This document shows, in pieces, positions 46,064 to 54,316 of a stretch of DNA of 64,000 bases. Made by a program: the position numbers and the translations under genes. Below the pieces are notes generated by a model. It was not told the origin of the DNA. It worked only from the letters and a program-made list of their open reading frames with translations, and made no database searches. Numbering within the stretch: position 1 is the first letter of the stretch; each line of letters opens with the position of its first letter. This DNA is from AP-16 sp963755055 (GTDB taxonomy: Bacteria; Pseudomonadota; Alphaproteobacteria; Rhizobiales; Xanthobacteraceae): contig CAVWIS010000030.1 in assembly GCA_963755055.1 (NCBI GenBank), positions 372,001-436,000 on the forward strand. Reading direction: 5' to 3'.

Positions 46064-47320
46064 ATGGCGGTGGGCGAGATTATTACCACAAAATGGATAT
46101 GGCTCCTCGACGAAGTTGAAATCGTTGGCATTGTGCACAACATCGAAGAGGATGAATTTGACATCCAGCCCGAGCCTAATTACTTCCATCTCATCTCCAA
46201 TATGCGGGGGAACATGCCCCTGCCGTGGTTGGGCGTCAACAGTCCCTTGCCTGGGCTCTTGCATTGCGAGACTTACGTGCTGGACCCATCGAGGATCAAT
46301 CGCGCCGATCCTTGGCGTTTGCCAACGAAGCCAGGGGATCAGCCGTTCAGGGTCAAGCTGCCGGCAGGAGGGGATCGTGACATTGCGCAAGGCGATCGAG
46401 TGCGTGTTGTTGGTCGCTGGGTTATCGATCACCATCCCGAGTATTGCGACCCGACAAAATTATCTATTCCAGTGTCACCGGACCACGCATTCCGATGCCG
46501 GACTCTGGGGCCGCTAGGCGAGTTGCGGGTCGGTATGTGTCATGCGGAACTCCATCCGTTTGCCTGGGATGATATTCGCCTAGTCGAGGATGCGCCACCC
46601 ACCGGTACGCGCTCGTTGACTCTCTCGCTTGCGGCGCCGATTTATGAGGAGCAATATATAGGGAATTGGAAATGGGCTGCGAATGAAGTGGAGGGCGTCG
46701 CGGGCAAGGTGTTTATCGCTCACGACCTTTCAAACTACCACGAAACAGTTAGCGCCAATGTGCGGATTTTTGCACCTGGTCTTCCCGCGACGGGAAGACT
46801 GGGTGCTAAATGGTCCGAAGTTTGGCGTGAACTCACCTACAGTGAAACAGTACTGCGGATCGGGGTCGGTTTGACGCCTGATCAAGTGCGTTCGATTGCG
46901 GTGCAAGATGATGGCAGCATCTACGTCAGCGCGAGCATAACCGCGACCAGTCTATATCCAGGCGGACGCGCGAGCATTCACGACCCGGCGAGCGATCGCT
47001 CGATCTTCCAGGCGCGGTATGATGTTGCGTGGAAGTTTGTCGGGGCACAGATTTCCTGCACCAACAAAACCCGTATTCGCTACAATAGGGAGATCGAGGC
47101 CGTCGGCGGAGCGCTTCCCGACGGAACCCGCTGGCGGCTCACCCTCGGTAAGGCAATCAATCTCATCGAGCAGGGTCATTCGTTTTATGTTGAACCGCTC
47201 GAAGGCCGCCGCGTCGCTGTGCAAATTGCACGAAATCGGCTGGGGCAGGCTTATCTCAAGACAGTTACGGACATTTACCAGCCGACGAGTCTCCTTGCGC
47301 TTCCCGACTGCTCCATATGA
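46064..47320 (+). CDS. DUF3892-domain protein of unknown function
   Basis: The protein has about 418 residues. The last 75, from VGGALPDGTRWRLTLGKAIN through IEQGHSFYVEPLEGRRVAVQ to YLKTVTDIYQPTSLLALPDC, match the DUF3892 pattern. The N-terminal half contains GDRVRVVGRWVIDHHPEYCD and CHAELHPFAWDDIRLVE, reminiscent of OB-like nucleic-acid or ligand folds, but I cannot name it. No signal peptide is seen. ATG 46064 has GGAGTGAAG at a good distance; ATG 46049 is in frame but lacks such a site. It is island cargo, lower in GC than the chromosome around it. Confidence 0.72.
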   Translation: MAVGEIITTKWIWLLDEVEIVGIVHNIEEDEFDIQPEPNYFHLISNMRGNMPLPWLGVNSPLPGLLHCETYVLDPSRINRADPWRLPTKPGDQPFRVKLPAGGDRDIAQGDRVRVVGRWVIDHHPEYCDPTKLSIPVSPDHAFRCRTLGPLGELRVGMCHAELHPFAWDDIRLVEDAPPTGTRSLTLSLAAPIYEEQYIGNWKWAANEVEGVAGKVFIAHDLSNYHETVSANVRIFAPGLPATGRLGAKWSEVWRELTYSETVLRIGVGLTPDQVRSIAVQDDGSIYVSASITATSLYPGGRASIHDPASDRSIFQARYDVAWKFVGAQISCTNKTRIRYNREIEAVGGALPDGTRWRLTLGKAINLIEQGHSFYVEPLEGRRVAVQIARNRLGQAYLKTVTDIYQPTSLLALPDCSI

Positions 47321-47395
47321 ACTGCGGCAGCCACGAATCTCTGAATATGCAACGCAGTATCGAAGTTGAGAAGGCGTTCACGCTTTGTATCGGGA

Positions 47396-47775
47396 GTAAG
47401 CGTTCGGCGAACGGCGCCTGGCATCGGGTTCGCGTGCGTAGGAAGTTCGGCTCATTGATTGGCAAATCAATGAGCCGATGCACTGGTGAGGTCGCGTTTG
47501 GCGGCAGGGACGAGGCTGGCGCCGCGCGGTGCGTCAGGCGCGCGGCTTCCAGTTCCAGGGCAGGAGCTCGGATGGTCGGCGATGCGGGCGAGCACGTCGC
47601 GCAGATAGGGGGGTTGAGACGATTCATCTTGCAGGTCTCGATGATGGTGTACATGGCAGCCGCGCGATGGCCGCCGGAATCGGAGCCGGCGAAGAGGTAG
47701 TTCTTGCGGCCGAGCACCAGCGGCCGGATCGCGCGCTCGGCGGCGTTGTTGGTCATCTCCAGGCGGCCGTCCGGA
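47396..47775 (-). mobile_element. IS66-family remnant (transposase C-terminus and one end)
   Basis: On the minus strand, MTNNAAERAIRPLVLGRKNY and LFAGSDSGGHRAAAMYTIIE followed by TCKMNRLNP are the unmistakable C-terminal part of the IS66 transposase TnpC. Frame changes near 47610 and 47570 lead through YLRDVLARIADHPS to ELLPWNWKPRA and a stop at 47534-47536. GTAAGCG at 47396-47402 matches the terminal inverted repeat of IS66 elements. Everything upstream of about 47775 is gone, so the element is inactive. A perfect hairpin (CGGCTCATTGATT, loop GGCA, at 47448-47477) lies inside its end. Confidence 0.85.
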
Positions 47776-47926
47776 CAGTTTGCCGGAATCTACAAAATAC
47801 TCCACATGAAGCACCCGCCCGACAGAGCGCTGGGTTCCCTCGGTGGTCTCATGGACGGAGCCACCGGAAAGATTCTCGGCTTTTCCGACGACGGGGTCTG
47901 GATTCTCACGTGGGAGCGAGCAATAG

Positions 47927-48037
47927 TGCCCGCTGCAACCGGCTGAGCCTGGCTCACGCCGCGTCGTCGGCGCTGCGCTGGCGGACTTGGTAGAAGCGGA
48001 CGACCCGCTGGGCGATCTCGGGATGCAGCCGGTCGAA
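47927..48037 (+). repeat. Island-flanking direct repeat, right copy
   Basis: This block is the right-hand partner of 42046-42156. From 47954 it coincides with the 3' end of the intact DUF2336 gene on the minus strand, so it is the parental copy. Confidence 0.85.
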
Positions 48038-49051
48038 GCTCTTGAGCGCCAGGTCGAGGTCGTGGGGCGACACGCCGTGGCCGGCCGCCCGCAGCAGCAG
48101 GATCGCCTTGACGGTGGTCCACGACAGGCCCGCGCATTTGGAGAGGATGAGGATCATGTCGGGGCGGTTGTCGAGCATCGCGGTCTCGATGACGTCGACC
48201 GGCAGGGCGCACAAGAGCGACAGCGCCACCGTGGTCTCCTCGAATTTCCCCAGCTTGGCGAGAGCGTAGACGTCGTCCTCGCCGAAGTTCCCGGTGCGGA
48301 ACAGGGCGTCGACCGAGCGCTTGGCGGCGCTGTAGTCGGTCGAGGCGGTGACCGACTCGGCACGGATGCGGCCGACGACCTCGGCCAGCACGTGCTGGAT
48401 CTCGGCGGTGGCGTCGGGGATCGCGGCGGCGAGCCGGGTGCGCACCGTGTCCGACGCGTTGGCGATGAGCTTGAGGAAATGGTGGCGCGGAATATCGCGG
48501 CGCAGGCCGACGCGCTCGGCCAGCACATCGTCGCTCTCCGAGCGTTTCACCAGGATCCCGAAGCCCGCGTCGGAGAACCGCGCGCCGGCATTCTTGCTCA
48601 CCGAGCGAACGACCTGCTGATCGCCGCGCGTCACCAGCACGTCGGTCACCGCCTCGCCGAGCGACTTGCGCTCGGCGATGGCGAGCAGATGCTGCTGGCC
48701 CTTGGTCTGCGCCGCGGCAATCAGGTCCGCCTCGGCGAGCTTCTCGGACCGGGCGAGCACCGGGCCGGCGACCGCGACCTGGTCGTCGTCGGCGAGCGCG
48801 TGGATCACCTTGGTCGGCGCGTTGGCGAGCGGAGACAGCCGGATCGCGAGCTTGGCGCGGGCCTTCACCTCGATCTCGGCGGCGAGGCGGCCGATCACGT
48901 CGTCGAACAGCGCGATCTGGTCGTCGGAATATTGGCCGGCCCCGGTGATGAAGAGATCGGTGACCCGCGACAGCGTCTCGGCGCGCCGGTCCGCGTTGGT
49001 GCACGAGATGGCCTCTTCGAGCTCTTTGATGAGGGACCCGTAGGGAGTCAT
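47954..49051 (-). CDS. DUF2336 domain-containing protein
   Basis: The 365-residue, mainly helical and soluble protein begins MTPYGSLIKELEEAISCTNA. It continues with HEAT-like repeated pairs of helices rich in Ala, Leu and Asp (for example LPVDVIETAMLDNRPDMILI). The sequence and length fit DUF2336, common in alphaproteobacteria and without assigned function. Its last 28 codons are duplicated at 42064-42150, on the far side of the island. The frame is intact. Confidence 0.87.
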   Translation of the reverse strand: MTPYGSLIKELEEAISCTNADRRAETLSRVTDLFITGAGQYSDDQIALFDDVIGRLAAEIEVKARAKLAIRLSPLANAPTKVIHALADDDQVAVAGPVLARSEKLAEADLIAAAQTKGQQHLLAIAERKSLGEAVTDVLVTRGDQQVVRSVSKNAGARFSDAGFGILVKRSESDDVLAERVGLRRDIPRHHFLKLIANASDTVRTRLAAAIPDATAEIQHVLAEVVGRIRAESVTASTDYSAAKRSVDALFRTGNFGEDDVYALAKLGKFEETTVALSLLCALPVDVIETAMLDNRPDMILILSKCAGLSWTTVKAILLLRAAGHGVSPHDLDLALKSFDRLHPEIAQRVVRFYQVRQRSADDAA

Positions 49052-49199
49052 GTCGGTACCGAGAAATACGTAGTCGTGCGCCGGCGAACATCGTCGAGCT
49101 GCCGCGATTCTAGGCGGACTTCGTAAACAAACTCGGCAAGCGGAAGGTAGGATGCGAAATAGTTGGGTTTCTCCGGCCGGCCCATCAGGTGCCGGCGCG

Positions 49200-49904
49200 T
49201 CACCGCCCGGCGAGGAAAAAGTGCCAAGTCCCGTCCGGCGCGATGCCGAGACGGTAGAACCTGTAGGCGCCGGCCTGCCCCATCTCCTTGTAGTCCGAGC
49301 CGGTAATGATCTTGAACAGCTCGACCCTTTGCGCCGGCGTCAGCTCCTTGAGCGGGACCTGGGCGAAGTACGGCCAGACGAACATCTCCTGGGGCGATCC
49401 GTAGCCGAGATGCACGAAAGGCGTCTCGAGGATCCCGATCAGGATCGCCAGGATCTCGAGACCGTCGGAGTCCGGATAGCTGGTCTTCCAGAAGGTGGTC
49501 GGATTCCGGTCCGTGCCGGGCGAGAACGCCGGCATGGTCTCGTTGGATTGCATCACCGTCACCACCTTGTCGAGGTCGCCGGAGCGCGCCGCCTCCAGGA
49601 TGCGCGCGCGCATGCGGGCGACCGGCGGGGGCAGCCGCGACAGGTCGGCGATGATTTCCGGGCCGGCTTCCGAGGGCTTCGCCGGCTCGGGCCGGATCAC
49701 GATGCGGGGGGCGGGTTTTGCCGGCACGGCGGCGGCGCCCGGTTCGCCGGGTCCCAACGGGATCGCGGCCGGCGGCGGCCAGCCGGAGGGGGCGGGCGGC
49801 TGCGGAGGCGGCGTGATCGTCTCGGTGCGGACCCGGTTCTGCGCGGCGAGCTCGCCGCTCAGGACCAGCGCAACGGCGAGCACGGCGATATCGAGGCGGC
49901 GCAT
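49200..49904 (-). CDS. Exported protein with Pro-rich linker
   Basis: The 234-residue protein has a signal peptide (MRRLDIAVLAVALVLSGELA), then a Pro-rich segment of about 60 residues. A C-terminal domain follows with ARMRARILEAARSGDLDKVV and FAQVPLKELTPAQRVELFKI, ending GIAPDGTWHFFLAGR. The domain is conserved among Rhizobiales as hypothetical protein; function is unknown. ATG 49904 is preferred over 49913. It is probably periplasmic. Confidence 0.8.
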   Translation of the reverse strand: MRRLDIAVLAVALVLSGELAAQNRVRTETITPPPQPPAPSGWPPPAAIPLGPGEPGAAAVPAKPAPRIVIRPEPAKPSEAGPEIIADLSRLPPPVARMRARILEAARSGDLDKVVTVMQSNETMPAFSPGTDRNPTTFWKTSYPDSDGLEILAILIGILETPFVHLGYGSPQEMFVWPYFAQVPLKELTPAQRVELFKIITGSDYKEMGQAGAYRFYRLGIAPDGTWHFFLAGR

Positions 49905-50101
49905 GGCACCCAAATCAGCGAATCCGAAGCTTGGCTCGTTCGGATAAGATCACGCGTCAAAACAAATAGATAGAGCCCCCGGCGGGGGCAATCCGGCGGC
50001 GTCAGCCAAGGGCCTGGCCATGTCGACCGAGCCCGGTCTGCGGCCCGCCCGGCTGGGGCGAGACGGTCCTTTCGGCGCCGAACGGCCTGCAAATCACGCG
50101 G

Positions 50102-50368
50102 TCATTGCCGTGACAGGTCGAGGGAGAATTCGCCGTTGCGGATGCGCGCGACCAGACCCTCGGCGTAATCGGCGGACGCCTCCTCGCCATAGGTCGTCAC
50201 CAGCCCGGAGAGCGCGGCGAACAGGCAGGCCTGGGCGAAGCAATCCTCGTCCACCCCGTCGAGACGAGCTTCCGCCCAGGCTTCCCAAAGATAGCCGAGG
50301 GCGACCTGCTTCTGCTCATGCTCTGCCACCGGCTCCCGGGCCGGTATCGGACGTGTCGCCATGCTCAT
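50102..50368 (-). CDS. Small hypothetical soluble protein
   Basis: The 88-residue protein starts at ATG 50368 (MSMATRPIPAREPVAEHEQK) with GAGG seven bases upstream. It is acidic and helical (LGYLWEAWAEARLDGVDEDC, then FAALSGLVTTYGEEASADYA). No signal peptide is visible. I do not recognise it beyond a Rhizobiales-type hypothetical protein. The 382-bp gap to the ECF sigma gene holds repeat copy 2 and otherwise nothing I can support. Confidence 0.7.
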   Translation of the reverse strand: MSMATRPIPAREPVAEHEQKQVALGYLWEAWAEARLDGVDEDCFAQACLFAALSGLVTTYGEEASADYAEGLVARIRNGEFSLDLSRQ

Positions 50369-50545
50369 GATCGATCCTCGAAGTGGCGCCGCAAGCGCCA
50401 CCGTCCCGCACGACGGACGTTAGCATGCAGGCGGCCGCATCCTAGGTCGCACCTTTAGGAAAGGTTAATGCCGGATCGCGGCGAGAGCGTGATCGGCATC
50501 CTGGGCTGGCCTGCGTCGCGTGGCCGCGATCGGGCCTTGCGATCT

Positions 50546-50713
50546 CTAGTGCTCCGATTCCGAAGTTCGCATCACTTCGCGGCACGTTCTCGTGCAAACT
50601 TCGGAATCAAAGGAGCACGAGCAACCTTTTGATTCTAGTGCGGCTTGTGAATTTGAAGTTTCCTCGACGAGCGTGCGGCAATGTTGGGAGGAACTTCAAA
50701 TTCGCCGCACTAG
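50546..50713 (+). repeat. CTAG-bounded double-hairpin element, copy 2
   Basis: This 168-bp copy is full length. Hairpin 1 pairs CTAGTGCTCC-GATTCCGAAGTT with AACTTCGGAATC-AAAGGAGCAC. A 16-base spacer (GAGCAACCTTTTGATT) follows. Hairpin 2 pairs CTAGTGCGGC and AATTTGAAGTTTCCTC with GAGGAACTTCAAATT and GCCGCACTAG. It lies 37 bp beyond the 3' end of the ECF sigma gene and ends at CTAG (50710-50713). Confidence 0.9.
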
Positions 50714-50750
50714 CCGGTGACCGGCCCATTCGCGTTTGTGCGGCCGGGCC

Positions 50751-51374
50751 TCAGAGCAAGTCGCGATCCAGTCCTGCCGCCTTGAGCAGCTCCGCCAGGC
50801 GCTTGCGCGCATAGAACATGCGGGTCTTGACGGTATTTTCCGGGATTCCGACGATGTCTGCGACCTCTTCGACCGACTTCTCGTGATAGTAGACGAGATC
50901 GATGATCTCGCGGTGCTCGGGCGACAGCTCGGTCAACAGCCGCTGCAGGATCTCGCCGGTCGCCTTCTTTTGCGCCAGCGCCTCCGGGCCGTCGGTGAGG
51001 TCCTCGATGGTGCCGGCGGTCTCGTCGTCGAGCTGATCGTCGGTCCGCTTCCTCAGCGCCGAGAGCGCCTTGAACCGGGCAATGGCCAACAGCCAGGTCG
51101 AGGCGGCGGAATGTCCGTTGAAGCGGTCGGCCTGCCGCCACACGTCGAGAAAGACCTCGCTGATCAGCTCCTCGGCCGTCGTCTGGTTTTTGACGATGCG
51201 CAGAATGAAGCGGTAGACCCGCACGTGGTGCCGGGCGAACAGGACCTGAATTGCGAGCTTGTCGCCGGCCGCGATGCGCTCGATCAGCGCTTCGTCGGAC
51301 GCCGGGTTCTTGGCTGTCGTCGTCTGCCGCAACTCGACGCTCGTCGCGACTTGCATGGCGCGGTCGGGATGCAT
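50751..51374 (-). CDS. ECF-family RNA polymerase sigma factor
   Basis: This sigma factor has 207 residues. Region 2 lies at about residues 40-110 (ARHHVRVYRFILRIVKNQTT then AEELISEVFLDVWRQADRF). Region 4 lies at about 145-195 (LSPEHREIIDLVYYHEKSVE then EVADIVGIPENTVKTRMFYA). No anti-sigma gene is adjacent. A perfect CRP-type palindrome lies 57 bp upstream of the start, and an intrinsic terminator facing the other way lies beyond it. CRP/FNR-family control is inferred. Promoter specificity cannot be read from the sequence. Confidence 0.9.
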   Translation of the reverse strand: MHPDRAMQVATSVELRQTTTAKNPASDEALIERIAAGDKLAIQVLFARHHVRVYRFILRIVKNQTTAEELISEVFLDVWRQADRFNGHSAASTWLLAIARFKALSALRKRTDDQLDDETAGTIEDLTDGPEALAQKKATGEILQRLLTELSPEHREIIDLVYYHEKSVEEVADIVGIPENTVKTRMFYARKRLAELLKAAGLDRDLL

Positions 51375-51430
51375 TGAGACCTCCTCGATGAATCGTTGGC
51401 CGGACCGTAGGCGGCTTCCGCGCCGACATA

Positions 51431-51446
51431 TGTGAGGACGGTCACA
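51431..51446. promoter_or_regulatory. Perfect CRP-type palindrome TGTGA-N6-TCACA
   Basis: TGTGA (51431-51435), six bases, TCACA (51442-51446) is a perfect match to the CRP consensus, 57 bp upstream of the ECF sigma start on the minus strand. The distance is nearly identical to that of the 23615 site from its gene. Confidence 0.5.
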
Positions 51447-51456
51447 CAGGGTTTTT

Positions 51457-51491
51457 CCCGCCCGTCCGCGTCTGCGGGCGGGTATTTTTTT
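51457..51491 (+). terminator. Intrinsic terminator facing right, without an obvious gene
   Basis: CCCGCCCG (51457-51464), a 10-base loop and CGGGCGGG (51475-51482) form a perfect 8-bp GC stem, followed by TATTTTTTTC. This is a textbook intrinsic terminator for plus-strand transcription. All genes nearby are on the minus strand, so it would end either an unannotated small plus-strand RNA or antisense transcription from the sigma-gene promoter region. Confidence 0.65.
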
Positions 51492-51534
51492 CGATACGGT
51501 CGCCTGGAGATGGCGCTCGCCGGTTCGCCGGCCG

Positions 51535-51909
51535 CTAATTGGCGAAGCGGGCCGTGATGTCGCGGGCGATCTTGGCGCCTTCGTCGAGATAGCGGCGGAT
51601 GGCGAGGTCGGCGGCCGGGGTGCAGGTGCGGTAGGTCTGCTGGTATCCGCGGTATCCGCGGTTGAACATCGCGATCATGCGGTCGCGGCGCTCCCCCGAG
51701 GGCGCCTCGGCATCGATCAGGGCCTGCATCTCGCTGCGCCAGGCCTGGCCCTCATTGGCCCCGCAGATCCCCCGCAGGTAGTGCAGGGCGCCGAGGATTT
51801 CGGCGAGCCGAGCGAGATCGCCGTCGAAGGGAACGCGCTCCGCCGCGCGCGCGCCGCCGGGCACGGGCGCGAGGGCGATCCATATGACGAAGACGATACG
51901 TAACAGCAT
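51535..51909 (-). CDS. TIGR02301-family exported protein
   Basis: The 124-residue protein starts MLLRIVFVIWIALAPVPGGA (signal peptide, cleaved near ARAAE). It continues LAEILGALHYLRGICGANEG then WRSEMQALIDAEAPSGERRD and FNRGYRGYQQTYRTCTPAAD, the pattern of TIGR02301, a Rhizobiales family with two conserved cysteines and no known function. The NUDIX gene lies 74 bp upstream on the same strand, as is usual in this order. Confidence 0.88.
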   Translation of the reverse strand: MLLRIVFVIWIALAPVPGGARAAERVPFDGDLARLAEILGALHYLRGICGANEGQAWRSEMQALIDAEAPSGERRDRMIAMFNRGYRGYQQTYRTCTPAADLAIRRYLDEGAKIARDITARFAN

Positions 51910-51983
51910 GGCGTCTGGTGCTGGCCTCGCCGGGGGTATGCCGCGCCACCGAGGCGATCGCAAGGCGGTCGGACGAGCGCGTC

Positions 51984-52436
51984 TCAGCCGCCCTGGCCCG
52001 CCGTTCGCAGGCACTCGACTGCCGAAGCAATGATCGGAGCAAGCCCTTCGGTGGTGCGCAGCCGGGCGAGCTCCCCGGGTTCGATCCAGCGCGCTTCCGC
52101 GAGCTCGTGGTTGAGTACCGCATCCCCAGAAATCCAGCGCGCCGCAAACGCCAGGATGACGAAGTGCCGTTCGACCCGCCCGGATGCGTCGCGCACGATC
52201 GCCTCGCGATGGCCGGCGAGCGCGACCGGCTCGATCATGATCGCGGTTTCCTCCGATACTTCCCGGGCGATCGCCTCGTGCAGGGTCTCCCCCGCCTCGA
52301 CCACGCCCCCCGGCAGGGTGAACAGCCCATAGGCCGGCGGTCGCGCGCGGCGCACCACGAGGACCCGGCCGTCGCGCACGATCGCGGCGCTGACGGCCAG
52401 AAACGGACGATCGGGGTAGGTTCTCGGATCGGCCAC
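51984..52436 (-). CDS. NUDIX hydrolase
   Basis: The 150-residue protein has a Nudix box, GGVVEAGETLHEAIAREVSE followed by ETAI. The catalytic REVSEE core is intact, but the usual Gly after EEx is Ala. It hydrolyses a nucleoside diphosphate linked to another group; resemblance is to ADP-ribose pyrophosphatase-like members. It is in a minus-strand run with the TIGR02301 gene downstream and a conserved hypothetical gene 3 bp upstream, which suggests an operon. Confidence 0.9.
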   Translation of the reverse strand: MADPRTYPDRPFLAVSAAIVRDGRVLVVRRARPPAYGLFTLPGGVVEAGETLHEAIAREVSEETAIMIEPVALAGHREAIVRDASGRVERHFVILAFAARWISGDAVLNHELAEARWIEPGELARLRTTEGLAPIIASAVECLRTAGQGG

Positions 52437-52439
52437 GGA

Positions 52440-52970
52440 TCAGCGCTCGAGCAGCGCATCGACCTCGGCCTGCGTCGCCTCTGTCACGGCACTCTCGACC
52501 TCGGCAGGTGCGGCGCCGTGGATCACCGCGCCGGCCTGCGCGACCAGCGGCTTGAGCCGGGCCAGCGCGTCGTGGGCAACGGCCGCCGCATGCGCCGCTG
52601 ACGACCGCTTCATGGTCTCGCCGGCGGAGACCAGCATGGCGTTCATCTCGTCGGCCAGATCGTCGAGAAGCCGGCGCAGCCGCGGCTCGGCGAGCTGGTA
52701 GGCCTCGATGGCAAGCTCGCGATCCTTGAATCGGGACGCGGCGAAATGCTCGGAATAGCTCATCGGCTGCCACGCCGTGAGATCGTCGATGCAATCCGGC
52801 AGCTCGGGCACCATCTCGAGCAGCATGATTGCCTCGTTGAAATGATTCAAGTAGTCCGTGGCGAGCCCGGTCGACGGATTGATGTTGGCCGCGGCGAGGC
52901 GGGCCGGGTCGATGGCCGGTCGCGCAACGGTCGCTGTGGCCGCGAGGCTCGAGCTGGCGTGGGTCGTCAT
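52440..52970 (-). CDS. Conserved helical hypothetical protein
   Basis: The 176-residue, mostly helical protein begins MTTHASSSLAATATVARPAI at 52970; a start at 52985 is possible. Recognisable segments are ATDYLNHFNEAIMLLEMVPE and PMSYSEHFAASRFKDRELAI. No signal or membrane helix is seen. It ends 3 bp before the NUDIX start, so it probably shares that operon. I know it only as a conserved Rhizobiales hypothetical protein. Confidence 0.8.
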   Translation of the reverse strand: MTTHASSSLAATATVARPAIDPARLAAANINPSTGLATDYLNHFNEAIMLLEMVPELPDCIDDLTAWQPMSYSEHFAASRFKDRELAIEAYQLAEPRLRRLLDDLADEMNAMLVSAGETMKRSSAAHAAAVAHDALARLKPLVAQAGAVIHGAAPAEVESAVTEATQAEVDALLER

Positions 52971-53070
52971 CGGCAGTCTGCTCACCGGCGTGCAATCACC
53001 TGGGCGACAGTGTTCCCGCTTGCGCTTAAAGTGGGGTTAAACCGAGCACATAAGGGTTAATACGGCGATC

Positions 53071-53829
53071 ATGTGCGGACGATATGCGATCACGTCGGCT
53101 CCCGAAGCGATCCGCCGGCTGTTCGGCTACGACGAGCAGCCGAACTTTCCGCCGCGCTACAATGTCGCGCCGACCCAGCCGGTGCCCATCGTGCGGCTGG
53201 TCGAGGGCAGGCGCAGGTTCGCCCTGGTGCGCTGGGGCCTGATACCGTCCTGGGTGAAGGATCCGCGGACCTTTTCGCTGCTCATCAACGCCCGGGGTGA
53301 ATCGGTCAACGACAAGCCGGCATTTCGCGCCGCGATGCGGCGGCGTCGATGCCTGTTTCCCGCCGACGGGTTCTACGAATGGAGACGGGACGGCGAACGC
53401 AAGACCCCCTATTACATCCGCCTCCAGACTGGTCTGCCCATAGGGTTTGCCGGATTGTGGGAGACCTGGACCGGCCCGAACGGCGAGGAAGTGGAGACCG
53501 CCGCGATCGTGACGACGCGGGCGAGCAACGCCATCGCCCCGATCCACGACCGCATGCCGGTGATCATTTCCCCCGATTCTTTCGACCTGTGGCTCGACGG
53601 CGCCAATGTCGATGGCGAGACCGCCGCCGCGCTGATCGCGCCGGTCCGCGACGGTCTGCTCGAGATCCGCGAAGTCTCTTCGGCGGTGAACCGGACCGCG
53701 AACGACGGCCCGGCCCTGATCGAGCCGGCCGCCGCCGGAACGGGCGGTGCAACGACCGAAGTTCCGGCCGTCAAGCCCAAGCCGCGAGCGAAATCCCGGA
53801 AGGACCCCGGCCAGGCATCCTTGTTTTGA
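53071..53829 (+). CDS. SRAP/YedK-family abasic-site DNA-protein crosslink protein with clamp-binding tail
   Basis: This 252-residue member of the HMCES/YedK family should covalently cap abasic sites in single-stranded DNA through Cys2 (MCGRY). Other conserved residues are in INARGESVNDKPAFR, FPADGFYEWRRDGERKTPYY and PIHDRMPVII. After about residue 225 a Pro/Lys-rich linker leads to the terminal sequence GQASLF, a good match to the bacterial beta-clamp-binding motif QxSLF. That would tether the protein to the replisome. I found no LexA-type GTTC-N7-GTTC site upstream. Confidence 0.9.
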   Translation: MCGRYAITSAPEAIRRLFGYDEQPNFPPRYNVAPTQPVPIVRLVEGRRRFALVRWGLIPSWVKDPRTFSLLINARGESVNDKPAFRAAMRRRRCLFPADGFYEWRRDGERKTPYYIRLQTGLPIGFAGLWETWTGPNGEEVETAAIVTTRASNAIAPIHDRMPVIISPDSFDLWLDGANVDGETAAALIAPVRDGLLEIREVSSAVNRTANDGPALIEPAAAGTGGATTEVPAVKPKPRAKSRKDPGQASLF

Positions 53830-53868
53830 GCAGCGGCTTCCGCGGCGATCCGGCTTGGCGCTCCCCGC

Positions 53869-54315
53869 TCACGGAGTGGGCTCCCGCCCGTCGAGCCATT
53901 TCGCGAACGTGATGCGCTGCTGCTCGTCGTAGCCGAGCGCCTGATAGAACGCGCGGACCTTCCGGTTTTCCGCCCGCACCATGAGGTTGACCTTGGCGAC
54001 GCCGCGCTCGCGCAGCCAGCACTCTGCGGCATCGGTGATCGTGCGGCCGAGCCCTCGACCCTGCAGGTCCGGATCGACCGCCAGATAGTAGAACCAGCCG
54101 CGATGCCCGTCGTGGCCGACCATGATGGTCGCGACGATCGTCGGGCCGCGACGGCCGACCAGCACGGTCGAGGCCGGGCCGCGGCGGGCGAAGGCGATGT
54201 CGGCCTGCGGATCGTTCCACGGACGCGTCAGCTCGCAGCGCCGCCACAGCGCCACGACGGCCGCGACGTCGTCGTCCTCGATCGGCGCGATGGCGAGCCC
54301 TCCGGGCGCCGCCAT
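53869..54315 (-). CDS. GNAT acetyltransferase, YpeA-like
   Basis: The 148-residue GNAT protein has the acetyl-CoA loop in AVDPDLQGRGLGRTITDAAE and later LMVRAENRKVRAFYQALGYD, the pattern of YpeA-family acetyltransferases. It ends TFAKWLDGREPTP. The substrate is unknown. It starts one base after the stop of the FAD-linked oxidase gene, so both form one minus-strand transcript. Confidence 0.88.
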   Translation of the reverse strand: MAAPGGLAIAPIEDDDVAAVVALWRRCELTRPWNDPQADIAFARRGPASTVLVGRRGPTIVATIMVGHDGHRGWFYYLAVDPDLQGRGLGRTITDAAECWLRERGVAKVNLMVRAENRKVRAFYQALGYDEQQRITFAKWLDGREPTP

Positions 54316-54316
54316 C

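Noticed and set aside
52986..53070. LexA-type SOS box before the SRAP gene
   Set aside because: No GTTC-N7-GTTC pattern occurs in the 85-bp spacer despite the family's SOS association.
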